Positions 54,029 through 63,297 of a stretch of DNA of 64,000 bases are shown in pieces. The stretch spans positions 1,617,501 through 1,681,500 of the forward strand of contig NZ_CP118108.1 in assembly GCF_028747985.1 (NCBI RefSeq), written 5' to 3'. The position numbers were made by a program, and so were the translations under genes. The first letter of the stretch is position 1, and each line of letters begins with the position of its first letter. Under the pieces are notes generated by a model. It saw nothing but the letters and a program-made list of their open reading frames with translations. It made no database searches and was not told the DNA's origin. This DNA is from Paenibacillus urinalis. GTDB taxonomy: Bacteria; Bacillota; Bacilli; Paenibacillales; Paenibacillaceae.

Positions 54029-54946
54029 ATGCCAATTAAAATCCCAGACGCTCTACCGGCCAAGGAAGTACTAGCAGGAGAAAACATCTTTGTCATGGAC
54101 GAAAGCCATGCGTACAGGCAGGATATCCGGCCGCTTCGTATCGGGATACTCAACCTGATGCCTACGAAGGAAACGACAGAAACACAGCTGCTCCGTCTTA
54201 TTGGTAATACACCCATTCAAGTTGATGTTGTACTCATTCATCCCAAGTCTCACGTGTCCAAGAACACGTCCCAAGAGTATTTGGATATGTTCTACAAAAC
54301 ATTTGATGAGATTAAGCATCTTCGCTTTGACGGCATGATCATTACCGGTGCACCGGTTGAACAGATGGATTTTGAGGAAGTGACGTATTGGGAAGAGATC
54401 CAGCAGATCTTTGAATGGACCAAGACCAATGTAACCTCAACAATGCATATATGTTGGGCCTCTCAAGCAGGTCTGTACCATCACTTTAATGTACCGAAGG
54501 TAGGGCTTCCTGAGAAATGCTTTGGCGTGTTCCATCATACGATCAACAAATCTCATGTCAAGCTGCTTCGTGGTTTTGATGAAGTATTCCTCGCACCGCA
54601 TTCTCGCCATACCGAGGTGACAAGAGAAGATATTGAGCAGGTTCCTGGTCTTGAGATCCTGTCCGAGTCAGAAGAAGCTGGGGTTTATATTGTAGCTACT
54701 GAGGATGGAAAACAGATTTTTGTAACGGGCCATTCCGAATACGATCCGTTATCTTTGAAATGGGAGTATGATCGGGATAAGGACAAAGGGCTTGATGTGA
54801 AGCTTCCGTATAACTATTTTCCAAACAACGATCCAAGTAAGGTTCCGCCATCTACCTGGAGAGCTCACGCGAATTTACTCTTCTCTAACTGGCTCAACTA
54901 TTATGTGTACCAAGAGACGCCGTACGACATTGGACCACAGATTTAA
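54029..54946 (+). CDS. metA: homoserine O-acetyltransferase (MetA type)
   Basis: This 305-residue enzyme of the MetA family acylates homoserine as the first step of methionine synthesis. The catalytic Cys142 lies in [11 protein letters not shown]. Residue 111 is Glu (TGAPVEQ), which in characterised MetA enzymes indicates acetyl-CoA use, whereas Gly111 indicates succinyl-CoA; so it should be an acetyltransferase despite common annotation as succinyltransferase. AAGGAGGAG lies 7 bases before the ATG. It is the first gene of the S-box metA-metI-metC operon. Confidence 0.94.
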   Translation: MPIKIPDALPAKEVLAGENIFVMDESHAYRQDIRPLRIGILNLMPTKETTETQLLRLIGNTPIQVDVVLIHPKSHVSKNTSQEYLDMFYKTFDEIKHLRFDGMIITGAPVEQMDFEEVTYWEEIQQIFEWTKTNVTSTMHICWASQAGLYHHFNVPKVGLPEKCFGVFHHTINKSHVKLLRGFDEVFLAPHSRHTEVTREDIEQVPGLEILSESEEAGVYIVATEDGKQIFVTGHSEYDPLSLKWEYDRDKDKGLDVKLPYNYFPNNDPSKVPPSTWRAHANLLFSNWLNYYVYQETPYDIGPQI

Positions 54947-54982
54947 GTGAATTCTACCTAACTTAGAGGAGGATGTTTACGA

Positions 54983-56170
54983 ATGGGAGACAACAAACTA
55001 AACATTGAAAGCCGATTAGCACAGATTGGATCAGTGAAAGAGCCGGTAACGGGGGCAGTTAATTTCCCGATCTATCAATCCACAGCCTTCAGACATCCGA
55101 AGCTTGGTCAAAGCACCGGATTTGATTACATTCGTACAACGAACCCAACCCGAAAGGTTCTTGAAGAAGCAGCAGCTGAGCTGGAATCTGGTGATGCAGG
55201 ATTCGCATGCAGCTCGGGTATGGCGGCTATTATGACGATCTTTGCCAAGTTCGGACAAGGAGATCATCTGATTATTTCGCTTGATCTCTATGGGGGTACG
55301 TATCGTTTGGTGGAACGGATCTTGTCCAAGAATGGCATTACTGCAAGCTATGTGGATACGAATGATATTGATGCACTCGAAAGTGTAAGAAATGAAAATA
55401 CCAAAGCTATTTTTATTGAGACACCGACGAACCCTCTTATGATGATTACGGATATTGAAAAAGTGTGCGGCTGGGCAAGAAAGCATGGTCTATTGTCGAT
55501 TGTAGATAATACATTGCTAACACCTTACTTCCAGCGCCCGATTGAGCTTGGGGCTGACATTGTCGTGCATAGTGCGACCAAATATTTGGGCGGTCATAAT
55601 GATGTACTCTGTGGTCTCATCGTAACCAAGGGAAAAGAGCTGTCGGAAGAGATGGCTTTTCTACATAATTCAATCGGAGCTGTACTCTCTCCAAGCGACA
55701 GCTATCAGCTTATGCGCGGTATGAAGACACTCGCACTGCGTATGGAGCGCCATGAATACAACGCAACCAAAGTGGCCGAATTCCTGCTCGAGCACTCCTT
55801 AATTACAGATGTCTATTATCCTGCACTTACAGATCATCCAGGACATGATATTCAAAATAAACAATCCAGCGGTAACACGGGCATTCTGTCCTTCAAAGTG
55901 AAGGATGCAAGATACGTTGAGCCCGTCCTGAGACACATCAAGCTGGTAGCTTTTGCGGAGAGCCTGGGTGGAGTGGAGTCGCTGATGACCTATCCGGCTG
56001 TACAGACCCATGCGGATATTCCGGTAGAAATTCGTGACGCGATTGGTGTTGATGAGCGCCTGCTTCGTTTCTCTGTCGGAATAGAACATATTGATGATAT
56101 CGTTGCTGATTTAAGCCAGGCATTTGATAAGGCTCATCAAGAGCTTGAGGGAGGCGCAGCACATGAGTAA
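54983..56170 (+). CDS. metI: cystathionine gamma-synthase / O-acetylhomoserine thiolyase
   Basis: This 395-residue PLP enzyme joins O-acetylhomoserine with cysteine (or sulfide). It is of the Cys/Met metabolism family, with RTTNPTRKVLEEAAAELES near the N-terminus, VDNTLLTPYFQRP and the PLP Lys in HSATKYLGGHND. TAGAGGAGG precedes the ATG by 8 bases. It follows metA by 36 bp and overlaps metC by 8 bp. The pair matches B. subtilis metI-metC in order and length. The exact balance of the two activities cannot be told from sequence. Confidence 0.92.
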   Translation: MGDNKLNIESRLAQIGSVKEPVTGAVNFPIYQSTAFRHPKLGQSTGFDYIRTTNPTRKVLEEAAAELESGDAGFACSSGMAAIMTIFAKFGQGDHLIISLDLYGGTYRLVERILSKNGITASYVDTNDIDALESVRNENTKAIFIETPTNPLMMITDIEKVCGWARKHGLLSIVDNTLLTPYFQRPIELGADIVVHSATKYLGGHNDVLCGLIVTKGKELSEEMAFLHNSIGAVLSPSDSYQLMRGMKTLALRMERHEYNATKVAEFLLEHSLITDVYYPALTDHPGHDIQNKQSSGNTGILSFKVKDARYVEPVLRHIKLVAFAESLGGVESLMTYPAVQTHADIPVEIRDAIGVDERLLRFSVGIEHIDDIVADLSQAFDKAHQELEGGAAHE

Positions 56171-57332
56171 GAAGGACCGTGACGACTCCTATAAATTTGA
56201 TACGAAGCTCTTGCATTTTGGGGCAGAGATAGATGAAGGCACGGGGGCTTCCAGTGTGCCGATCTACCAGGCATCTACTTTTCATCATCATGACATATTC
56301 GCTCCGCCGGTTCATGACTACAGCCGTTCAGGGAATCCGACTCGTCAGGCGCTAGAAGACTACATTGCCTTACTGGAAGGAGGCGTTCGCGGATTTGCAT
56401 ACTCCTCCGGAATGGCTGCCATCTCCAGTGCGCTAATGATCTTATCTGCGGGAGATCACATTATCGCTACGGAAGATGTATATGGCGGTACTTACCGTCT
56501 GCTCAGTACGATTCTGACTCGGATGAATATTGAAACGACATTTGTGGATATGACGGATCTGGACAAGGTCAAAGCTGCATATCGCTCGAATACCAAAGCC
56601 GTATTTATGGAAACGCCGTCGAACCCAACCCTTCGTATTACCGATGTGGCAGGTGTGACAGCTTGGGCTCAGGAGAAAGGACTTATTACACTGCTTGATA
56701 ATACGTTCATGACCCCTTATTATCAGCGGCCGATTGAACAAGGAGTCGATATCGTACTGCATAGTGCTACGAAATTCCTCGGAGGACACAGCGATGTGCT
56801 AGCGGGCCTTGCTGTTGCCCGGACAGAAGCCATTGCTAATGAGCTGAAGAAGCTTCAGAATGGTCTTGGTACGGTTCTTGGTGCACAAGAATCCTGGCTG
56901 CTTATGCGCGGGATGAAGACACTGGGTGCAAGAATGGCGCATTCGGAGCAAAGTGCAGCCAAGCTTGCGGCCTGGCTGACCAATCGCTCAGATATTGATG
57001 CTGTCTACTATCCTGGTCTTATGAATCATCCTGGAAGAGAGATTCATGAGAGTCAATCCACTGGGTATGGTGCCGTCGTCTCCTTTGACGTCGGGTCGGG
57101 AGAGCGTGCCAAGCAGGTGCTGAATGCAGTTAAGCTTCCGCTCGTTGCGGTAAGTCTTGGTGCGGTAGAGAGTATACTCTCTTACCCGGCGATGATGTCG
57201 CATGCGGCGATGCCTCAGGATTTCCGGCTCGACAGAGGAATTACAGACGGACTGTTGCGATTCTCTGTTGGACTTGAGGATATCGATGATCTGATTGCAG
57301 ATCTGGATCAGGCACTAGCAGCTAATCGGTAG
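56163..57332 (+). CDS. metC: cystathionine beta-lyase
   Basis: This 389-residue PLP enzyme cleaves cystathionine to homocysteine, pyruvate and ammonia. Markers are YSRSGNPTRQALEDYIALL, LDNTFMTPYYQRP and the PLP Lys in HSATKFLGGHSD. I choose the start at ATG 56163 because GAGGGAGGC lies 6 bases upstream; the longer frame from 56124 lacks a ribosome site and overlaps metI deeply. It is the last gene of the operon and is ended by the hairpin at 57382. Confidence 0.92.
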   Translation: MSKKDRDDSYKFDTKLLHFGAEIDEGTGASSVPIYQASTFHHHDIFAPPVHDYSRSGNPTRQALEDYIALLEGGVRGFAYSSGMAAISSALMILSAGDHIIATEDVYGGTYRLLSTILTRMNIETTFVDMTDLDKVKAAYRSNTKAVFMETPSNPTLRITDVAGVTAWAQEKGLITLLDNTFMTPYYQRPIEQGVDIVLHSATKFLGGHSDVLAGLAVARTEAIANELKKLQNGLGTVLGAQESWLLMRGMKTLGARMAHSEQSAAKLAAWLTNRSDIDAVYYPGLMNHPGREIHESQSTGYGAVVSFDVGSGERAKQVLNAVKLPLVAVSLGAVESILSYPAMMSHAAMPQDFRLDRGITDGLLRFSVGLEDIDDLIADLDQALAANR

Positions 57333-57381
57333 AATTAAAGTACACGATTGTGTAAGATTTTGAACCTATATATCTAGATGA

Positions 57382-57416
57382 AAAAGAAGCATGCTTATAA
57401 TAGGTGCTTCTTTTCA
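57382..57416 (+). terminator. met operon terminator
   Basis: AAAAGAAGCA (57382-57391) pairs perfectly with TGCTTCTTTT (57405-57414). The T-run is part of the stem, and the A-run allows it to work in both directions. Confidence 0.8.
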
Positions 57417-57491
57417 CATTTAACCTATGTTACGATAGACAAGACAATATTTCTATTATTGTTACATATTAACGATAAGGGAGGCTGCCGT

Positions 57492-58631
57492 ATGAGCGGA
57501 GTAAACCATATCTTAGATAAAGCTTTGAATGGTGAGCGTCTGACTGTGGAGGACGCGACTCTTTTGTTTGAATCGGATGAAGTCGAAAAAATAGGTGAGG
57601 CTGCGCATGTCATCATGAAGCGAATGCATCCCGAACCCATCACAACCTTTGTTATCGGCCGGAACGTCAACTATACGAATGTATGTGACGTGTACTGCCG
57701 TTTTTGTGCGTTCTATCGCAGACCGGGTTCAGATGAAGGCTATGTACTGCCGGATGAAGTGATTTTCCAAAAAATTAAAGAAACCCAGGATGTGGGCGGA
57801 ACAGAAATACTGATGCAGGGAGGAACGAACCCGAACCTGCCATTCAGCTATTATACGGATCTGCTGCGTGGAATTAAAGAACGTTTCCCAGATATTACGA
57901 TGCACTCTTTCTCTCCAGCTGAAATTATGAAAATGCGAGAAGTGTCCGATGGTTTGACCCTTGAAGAAGTCGTTAGGCAGATTCATGAAGCGGGACTTGA
58001 TTCCCTCCCAGGCGGAGGCGCTGAAATTCTTGATGACCGCACACGCCGCAAAATCAGCCGGCTTAAGGGTTCATGGCGTGACTGGATGGATGTCATGCAG
58101 ACCGCACATAGAATCGGCATGAATACGACAGCAACAATGGTGATTGGATTTGGTGAAACGATGGAGGAGCGGGCGCTTCATCTGCAGCGTGTTCGTGACG
58201 CCCAGGACGAATGCATCCAGAATGGATACGATTCGGAGGGGTTCCTGGCGTTCATTCCTTGGACCTTCCAGCCGGATAACACCAACTTGAAAAAAGAGCG
58301 CCAAACTCCGGAAGCGTATCTGAAGACAGTAGCGATCAGCCGCTTGTTCCTCGATAACATCAAGAATATTCAGTCTTCTTGGGTAACGATGGGACCGGAG
58401 GTCGGTAAGCTCTCCCTTCGTTACGGCTGTAACGACTTTGGAAGCACGATGATTGAAGAGAATGTCGTTTCTGCCGCAGGTGCTACACATAAAGTGAATA
58501 TTAATTCCATTCTTGAACTGATTCGTGAGACAGGGAATACACCGGCACAGCGGAATACGAAATACGAGATTCTGAGAGTATTCGACGGTCCAAACAGCAA
58601 AATTGAGAATGATTTTGTAATGCAGAATTAG
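57492..58631 (+). CDS. mqnC: cyclic dehypoxanthinyl futalosine synthase
   Basis: This 379-residue radical SAM enzyme cyclises dehypoxanthine futalosine in the futalosine route of menaquinone synthesis. The iron-sulfur motif is CDVYCRFCAFYR (CxxxCxxC), followed by MQGGTNPNLPFSYY and HSFSPAEI. It is of the MqnC rather than MqnE type by length and by the PGGGAEILDD motif. The start at ATG 57492 follows GGGAGGC; the longer upstream frame lies in the preceding terminator. Other mqn genes are not in the window. Confidence 0.93.
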   Translation: MSGVNHILDKALNGERLTVEDATLLFESDEVEKIGEAAHVIMKRMHPEPITTFVIGRNVNYTNVCDVYCRFCAFYRRPGSDEGYVLPDEVIFQKIKETQDVGGTEILMQGGTNPNLPFSYYTDLLRGIKERFPDITMHSFSPAEIMKMREVSDGLTLEEVVRQIHEAGLDSLPGGGAEILDDRTRRKISRLKGSWRDWMDVMQTAHRIGMNTTATMVIGFGETMEERALHLQRVRDAQDECIQNGYDSEGFLAFIPWTFQPDNTNLKKERQTPEAYLKTVAISRLFLDNIKNIQSSWVTMGPEVGKLSLRYGCNDFGSTMIEENVVSAAGATHKVNINSILELIRETGNTPAQRNTKYEILRVFDGPNSKIENDFVMQN

Positions 58632-58641
58632 ATCAAACGAA

Positions 58642-58674
58642 AGCGCAGCAGGTACAATACCTGCTGCGCTATTT
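58642..58674. terminator. bidirectional terminator between mqnC and yitT-like genes
   Basis: A perfect 13-bp stem joins 58642-58654 with 58658-58670 over a three-base loop, with TATTTTAATTC after it on the plus strand. Confidence 0.9.
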
Positions 58675-58680
58675 TAATTC

Positions 58681-59574
58681 TTATGATTTTGTTTCATCCA
58701 TATCGAATATTACAGTAGCATGGGGATCAACAGAACGAACGATGGATTTCAACTGTCTCGTTTCAAACACATGTATGGAATAATAGAGAACCGGTATTTG
58801 ATTCCAGTCTGGATCATGCGCTCGATTGGCTGCAGCCGAAGGTTTGGGTACTCTGTTAATCCTAACTTTTATTGCCTGCTCCAGCTTATCGGTTTGCATA
58901 CTGGCAATACAAACTTGACGATTAAAGGTGAAGCCCCTCATTGCAAAGTGGACGGCTTCAACAGCAATCAAGTAAGCAAGTATCGAGTACATGGCCTGCT
59001 GAGCTCCAAACTTAATGCCTGCTCCGGTAAGAACAAGAAGATTCATGACCATGATAATACGTTCAAGCTTATTCTTGGATCTCTTTCCTCCAGAAAGGTT
59101 AGAGTTGATATGGTTTACAGCCAGTGTATCCAGGGTTCCCCCATTATTCAGCACGAGCCCAATGCCAAGTCCAAGAAACAATCCGCCTAATATGGCAGCT
59201 GCCAGCGGATGAGTCAGGACTGCAGGCAAAGAATGCAGCATTAATGCACTTAGAGAGAATACCGTTAAGCCAAGTACAGTGACGATGGCAAATTGTTTAT
59301 GAACTCTCCCATAAGAGAATAGAATGAATGGCAGGTTAAACAAGAATAAAAATAGTCCAAGCCGCATCTCCATTTGATAGGCGAACATGGCGGATATACC
59401 GGTGACACCGCCGACAATGAGCTGATTCGGATGCAGGAAAAGCTCCAGCCCAATCGAAGCCAATATGCCGCCCAAGGTTACGAGCAACAGCTTCTTCAAC
59501 CAGACACGATGAGGCTGCCTGGATACCTTGGATCCCGCATCGATGGGACGAGGAGAATGTGGAGGCTGGTTCAT
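58681..59574 (-). CDS. YitT-family membrane protein
   Basis: This 297-residue protein has five to six membrane helices and a C-terminal soluble DUF2179 domain, the layout of the YitT family. The membrane part has LGGILASIGLELFLHPNQLI and GGTLDTLAVNHI, and the tail QIPVLYYSIHVFETRQL. Its function is not established. AAAGGAGGA precedes the ATG on the minus strand. It runs in the same direction as the antiporter genes, 38 bp after khtU. Confidence 0.9.
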   Translation of the reverse strand: MNQPPHSPRPIDAGSKVSRQPHRVWLKKLLLVTLGGILASIGLELFLHPNQLIVGGVTGISAMFAYQMEMRLGLFLFLFNLPFILFSYGRVHKQFAIVTVLGLTVFSLSALMLHSLPAVLTHPLAAAILGGLFLGLGIGLVLNNGGTLDTLAVNHINSNLSGGKRSKNKLERIIMVMNLLVLTGAGIKFGAQQAMYSILAYLIAVEAVHFAMRGFTFNRQVCIASMQTDKLEQAIKVRINRVPKPSAAANRAHDPDWNQIPVLYYSIHVFETRQLKSIVRSVDPHATVIFDMDETKS

Positions 59575-59612
59575 CCGATTCCTCCTTTATTCATCATCCT
59601 TGCTTTTTCAAA

Positions 59613-60854
59613 TTAGTCGATCGTCTTTTCTTGCAGCATCTCAGACTTTTGCTGCTTCTTCGTGTTCTTGAACTTGAAGATTTTATCCAGCATACGGTAA
59701 ATGTGTTTGGACTCTTTAGTTAGAAGAGGCCCAAGTATCGCTAGAATAAGCACATAGATCGCAGCAAAAGGCTGGATGATCGCCATAAGTCCGCCCGTTG
59801 CGGCCATGTTTGCCAGCAGGATAGAGAATTCTCCACGGGAGACGATGGTTAGACCAATATTGGAGGAAGCCTTTGGAGACAACCCCGCACTCTTTCCGGC
59901 AAGCATACCCGCTGTAAAGTTACCTATTAAGGTAATAATTACGGCAATAATGGCCAGCCATACGGCTTCTCCTCCAAGAGACAATGGATCGATAGATAGT
60001 CCAAAGCTAAAGAAGAAGATCGCACCGAAGAAATCCTTGAATGGCATAATTAGATGCTCAATCCGCTTCGCATGCGTGGTTTCTGCTAGAACAAGTCCGA
60101 CAAGCAGAGCCCCGATGGCTTCAGCAACATGAATAGTTTCAGAGAAGCCGGCTACCAGGAATAAGGATCCGAAGATGACGAGTGAGAATAGCTCGTTGTT
60201 TCGGATATTAAGCAGTTTATTCAAGACAGGTACCAGCTTGCGTCCCAGGATGATAACGATCAGCATGTAGCCGAGTGCAATGAGTGCTGACATAATGACG
60301 CCGCCGATGGATGACGAGTCACTGAGCACCAGACCCGACAGAATCGAAATATAAACGGCGAGAAAGACGTCCTCAAACATGATAATACCCAGAATCATTT
60401 CCGTTTCCGGATTGGCTGTACGTTTCAGATCGACAAGCACTTTGGCTACGATGGCACTTGAAGATATGGTTGTAATACCTGCAATGATGAGTGCTTCTGC
60501 AACCGGGAAGCCGCCGGCAAAGCCGAGAACGAGTCCCAGTGTAAAGTTAATGCCTATATAAATACTGCCGCCAACGACGATGGACTTGCCTGACTTCAGC
60601 AATCTGCCGACTGAGAATTCAAGTCCCAGATAGAAGAGCAGGAACAATACGCCGATACGGCCAAGGAAATCTATAAGACCGGCGCTCTCGATAAAACGAA
60701 AGTCGAGATGCCATATTTTAGCTGCATGAGGTCCTACCGCCATACCAATCAAAATGTAGAATGGAATAACGGAGAACCGGAGTTTAGACGAGATCAGTCC
60801 GGCAGCCGCGATGAGAGCGATCGCCAGACCGACTTCTAGTACCAAATGATCCAC
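59613..60854 (-). CDS. khtU: K+/H+ antiporter membrane subunit (KhtU-like)
   Basis: This 413-residue CPA2-family exchanger has about 12 membrane helices, from LVLEVGLAIALIAAAGL to the C-terminal basic tail, with SSAIVAKVLVDL in helix 5 typical of this family. Together with the gene before it, it resembles B. subtilis KhtU-KhtT, a K+/H+ antiporter. I use GTG 60854 because the protein then begins MDHLVLEVG, as known for YhaU/KhtU; an ATG at 60872 overlaps khtT and has its ribosome site directly on it. No Kef-type TrkA-N domain follows, so control relies on KhtT. Confidence 0.88.
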   Translation of the reverse strand: MDHLVLEVGLAIALIAAAGLISSKLRFSVIPFYILIGMAVGPHAAKIWHLDFRFIESAGLIDFLGRIGVLFLLFYLGLEFSVGRLLKSGKSIVVGGSIYIGINFTLGLVLGFAGGFPVAEALIIAGITTISSSAIVAKVLVDLKRTANPETEMILGIIMFEDVFLAVYISILSGLVLSDSSSIGGVIMSALIALGYMLIVIILGRKLVPVLNKLLNIRNNELFSLVIFGSLFLVAGFSETIHVAEAIGALLVGLVLAETTHAKRIEHLIMPFKDFFGAIFFFSFGLSIDPLSLGGEAVWLAIIAVIITLIGNFTAGMLAGKSAGLSPKASSNIGLTIVSRGEFSILLANMAATGGLMAIIQPFAAIYVLILAILGPLLTKESKHIYRMLDKIFKFKNTKKQQKSEMLQEKTID

Positions 60855-60858
60855 GTTC

Positions 60859-61353
60859 TCACCATCTTCCATCCTTTAAAATTTGTTTTAGTTTTTGTTG
60901 TTGCTGTCTTTCACCAACTGCAATCAATGTAGAATCGGCCGCAATCTGCAGATCCGGACCAGGACTGATATGCTTTTTGTTATTCTTCTCCATAACGGCA
61001 ATAATGGTCGCACCGGAATTTTGACGAATATCCAGCTCTCCAATGGTCTTGCCGACACAATTGTAATTTCCATCAATCTTGTACCATTCTATAATTAAAT
61101 CGTCCAGCGTCATCTCGACACGCTCGAGCTGCTTAGGCTTGTATGTCATTCCGCCAACAATCGCTGCCAGCTGACGGGCCTCATAATCTTCAAGAGAGAT
61201 CATGGAGATGCTTTGATCGGGGTCTTCATATTCGAAGTGATATAATTCACGACGTCCGTCGTCATGAATAACGACAACAATTTTATCTCCACTGCTGGTT
61301 GTAGCCTGAAATTTTCGGCCGATACCCGGCAGATCAGTTTCACGAATTTCCAT
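60859..61353 (-). CDS. khtT: KhtT-like regulatory subunit
   Basis: This 164-residue cytosolic protein has a KhtT-specific N-terminal domain (residues 1-70, [20 protein letters not shown]) and an RCK_C/TrkA-C domain (about 80-160) with [20 protein letters not shown]. In B. subtilis KhtT controls KhtU and binds c-di-AMP, so this pair may be a c-di-AMP-responsive K+ exporter. TAGGAGGC precedes the ATG by 10 bases. It is followed after 4 bp by khtU. Confidence 0.9.
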   Translation of the reverse strand: MEIRETDLPGIGRKFQATTSSGDKIVVVIHDDGRRELYHFEYEDPDQSISMISLEDYEARQLAAIVGGMTYKPKQLERVEMTLDDLIIEWYKIDGNYNCVGKTIGELDIRQNSGATIIAVMEKNNKKHISPGPDLQIAADSTLIAVGERQQQQKLKQILKDGRW

Positions 61354-61387
61354 GGTTGTGTTAATGCCTCCTATAAATCATGTTTTA

Positions 61388-61417
61388 GTTATAATAGTAT
61401 AGAGATAGTATAGGCAA
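61388..61417 (-). promoter_or_regulatory. predicted khtTU promoter
   Basis: On the minus strand TTGCCT (61412-61417) and TATAAC (61388-61393) are spaced by 18 bp, about 35 bp before khtT. The inverted repeat GGGCGTGTC (61418-61426) with GACACGTCC (61438-61446), one mismatch, lies directly upstream and may end the preceding gene. Confidence 0.55.
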
Positions 61418-61449
61418 GGGCGTGTCATAAAACTCTAGACACGTCCTAG

Positions 61450-61827
61450 TTAAGCACTAACAAACATAGAAGTGAATTTTATAGGCTTCAAATAAAGCTT
61501 TCGCTTTATAAGGCCGTAATACGCCTTGAAGGGCGGATTAATAATGAGGTATTCGAACAGCATAAATACCGCCAGCATCACGAACAGGAAATTCGTCTCA
61601 TTCAGTGCTTTAGGCTGGAACCCCGGTGACTTGATCATCGACTTAGGATGATTGCTCATGGTATTGTCCATCGGTTCTTCATAGATCGGCTCGCTATGGC
61701 CTTTCACCTTGAGAAGATGGGTCTTGTCAACGTCTCCTTCAATCACCGGATACTGGAATGAGATGATCGGGATAATACAAATAAATACAACAAATATGAA
61801 TTTATATACTGTTCTGTCGTATTTCAT
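61450..61827 (-). CDS. small membrane protein of unknown function
   Basis: This 125-residue protein has two hydrophobic segments, FIFVVFICIIPIISF (about residues 10-25) and FLFVMLAVFMLFEYLII (about 80-97), with a polar loop of about 50 residues between them and a basic C-terminal tail. I recognise no family. The ATG follows GAGGAGGGA by 8 bases. It lies upstream of khtT in the same direction but may be separated by the repeat at 61418-61446. Confidence 0.72.
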   Translation of the reverse strand: MKYDRTVYKFIFVVFICIIPIISFQYPVIEGDVDKTHLLKVKGHSEPIYEEPMDNTMSNHPKSMIKSPGFQPKALNETNFLFVMLAVFMLFEYLIINPPFKAYYGLIKRKLYLKPIKFTSMFVSA

Positions 61828-62009
61828 CTCTTATCCCTCCTCGCATGATACTGTTATAAAAATAATAACACAAATTTGTGTCGACTCCAAATAGGTATTT
61901 ATTTTCTTTTATATTGAGAAAACATGACAACCTTTCCAAAAAGCCGCTTCGTATATCCCCCTCTTGCTGACCATATAATAATTCTAAGAAAGAGAAGGGA
62001 GTGAGCCTT

Positions 62010-62945
62010 GTGGAATTGTTCGTGGTATGGACGGAAGCCCAGGACCAAGATACAGCGGAACACTTTTACCGTTTCATCAAAGATAAGACGAAGGGGTTAC
62101 ATATAAGTAAACAAGGGTTCCGATTCTCTTATCGTCAGCATGAGGGCAAGGCAGCCTGGATCTGCAAAGGATATGAGAACCATCCCGGATTCCAAGATGG
62201 ATTGCCGCGCATGTATGAAATTATGGCATCCGGTCTTGCGGATTATGTCATTGAATGCAAAGAGGAGCAGCAGCTGAGGCGATTGATTGAAAGGGAATGC
62301 GTCAACATGGAGCCCGACGAGCTGGAACGGGTGAAGCGCATATGTGCACCTCTGTTGAAATCGAGAATGGAGACAGAGCAGGGGACTCGCGAGCTAAGAC
62401 ATGGCAAGCTTACAAGAGGTATTCTAGATACGCTTCAGGACATACCGGTTGTTCACTTAGAGGGAGCCATTCAATTTCGCCTTCAGGAATACAAGAATGA
62501 ACTGCATGAGATTGTGGAATATGCTTTAGACGAGTTCTATATGGATCGACAATATGAAGAATTCATGGGCTTATTGAAATACTTTGTTTATTTTCAGGAT
62601 CCTAAGGTTCCTTTAATTCATGTGGTTCATAAGGGCAAGCATGATTTTATTTTGCTGGATGAAGCCTATAAGCCGATGCCAATGCCGCAAGAAGAAAGTG
62701 TAATTATGGAAATGCCGGGTATGGAGCTTGAGATGGAAGTCGAAGATATGATTATTAGCCGCTTAATTTCGATTTCCCCTAAAAAAATGAAGCTGCATAC
62801 GAAAACTCCGGAATTTCCGCTGATCCATACGATCTCTCAAATCTTTGAAGATAAGGTGGAGATCTGCCGGAGCTGTGTTCATTGCCGGAATTTAACGGAA
62901 GCTGGTTCATTGTCACTTGACGAAGAGGAAACTTTGGAATTATAA
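62010..62945 (+). CDS. ytxC: YtxC-like sporulation protein
   Basis: This 311-residue protein belongs to the YtxC family, which in Bacilli is found upstream of thrS and is linked to sporulation, though its function is unclear. It begins with MELFVVWTEAQDQ and has a conserved IEYAL/YFVYFQDPKVP region near residue 190, and a Cys pair in SCVHCRN near the end. The start is GTG 62010, placed 8 bases after GGGAG; GTG 62001 directly abuts that site. The thrS promoter lies in its last codons. It matches the ytxC-thrS order of B. subtilis. Confidence 0.85.
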   Translation: MELFVVWTEAQDQDTAEHFYRFIKDKTKGLHISKQGFRFSYRQHEGKAAWICKGYENHPGFQDGLPRMYEIMASGLADYVIECKEEQQLRRLIERECVNMEPDELERVKRICAPLLKSRMETEQGTRELRHGKLTRGILDTLQDIPVVHLEGAIQFRLQEYKNELHEIVEYALDEFYMDRQYEEFMGLLKYFVYFQDPKVPLIHVVHKGKHDFILLDEAYKPMPMPQEESVIMEMPGMELEMEVEDMIISRLISISPKKMKLHTKTPEFPLIHTISQIFEDKVEICRSCVHCRNLTEAGSLSLDEEETLEL

Positions 62946-62946
62946 T
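62917..62946 (+). promoter_or_regulatory. thrS promoter inside the ytxC 3' end
   Basis: TTGACG (62917-62922) and TATAAT (62941-62946) are spaced by 18 bp. The -10 box contains the ytxC stop codon TAA at 62943-62945, so thrS has its own start near 62953. Confidence 0.85.
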
Positions 62947-62952
62947 ACTGCT

Positions 62953-63236
62953 TATTAAAAGCGATGACAAAGACAAGGGTCTTAGAGAAGGACAGTACAG
63001 AGAGAGGGAACATCAGGCTGCAATTTCCTCCGGTTACCTGCTACAGACTTACCCCTTTGTAGCTGCAGTTCAGAACGTTTATCCTCACGGGGAGGCTAGT
63101 AAGAACCGCCGGAATCATGTCCGTTATCATACATGCTTAAATGAGGGCTGTACAGTGTAGTTTAACTGAAGCAGCTGAATTAGGGTGGAACCACGAGTAT
63201 ACACACTCGTCCCTTTGCCGGGACGGGTGTTTTTTG
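62953..63236 (+). promoter_or_regulatory. T-box leader of thrS
   Basis: The T-box core TGGAACCACG lies at 63186-63195, and an AGAGAG stem I motif follows near 62999. The lower stem pairs ACAAAG with CTTTGT. The specifier should be a Thr codon; the candidate stretch GACTTACCCC contains ACT and ACC, but I could not decide between them. The leader ends with a strong terminator before thrS. Confidence 0.88.
63202..63236 (+). terminator. T-box terminator before thrS
   Basis: CACTCGTCCC (63204-63213) pairs with GGGACGGGTG (63220-63229) with one G-U pair, followed by six Ts. Confidence 0.92.
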
Positions 63237-63297
63237 CGTTCGCATAGAATACACTCTTTCGTCACCGGCTTATACAAGCGATGAGGAGGAAGTAAAC

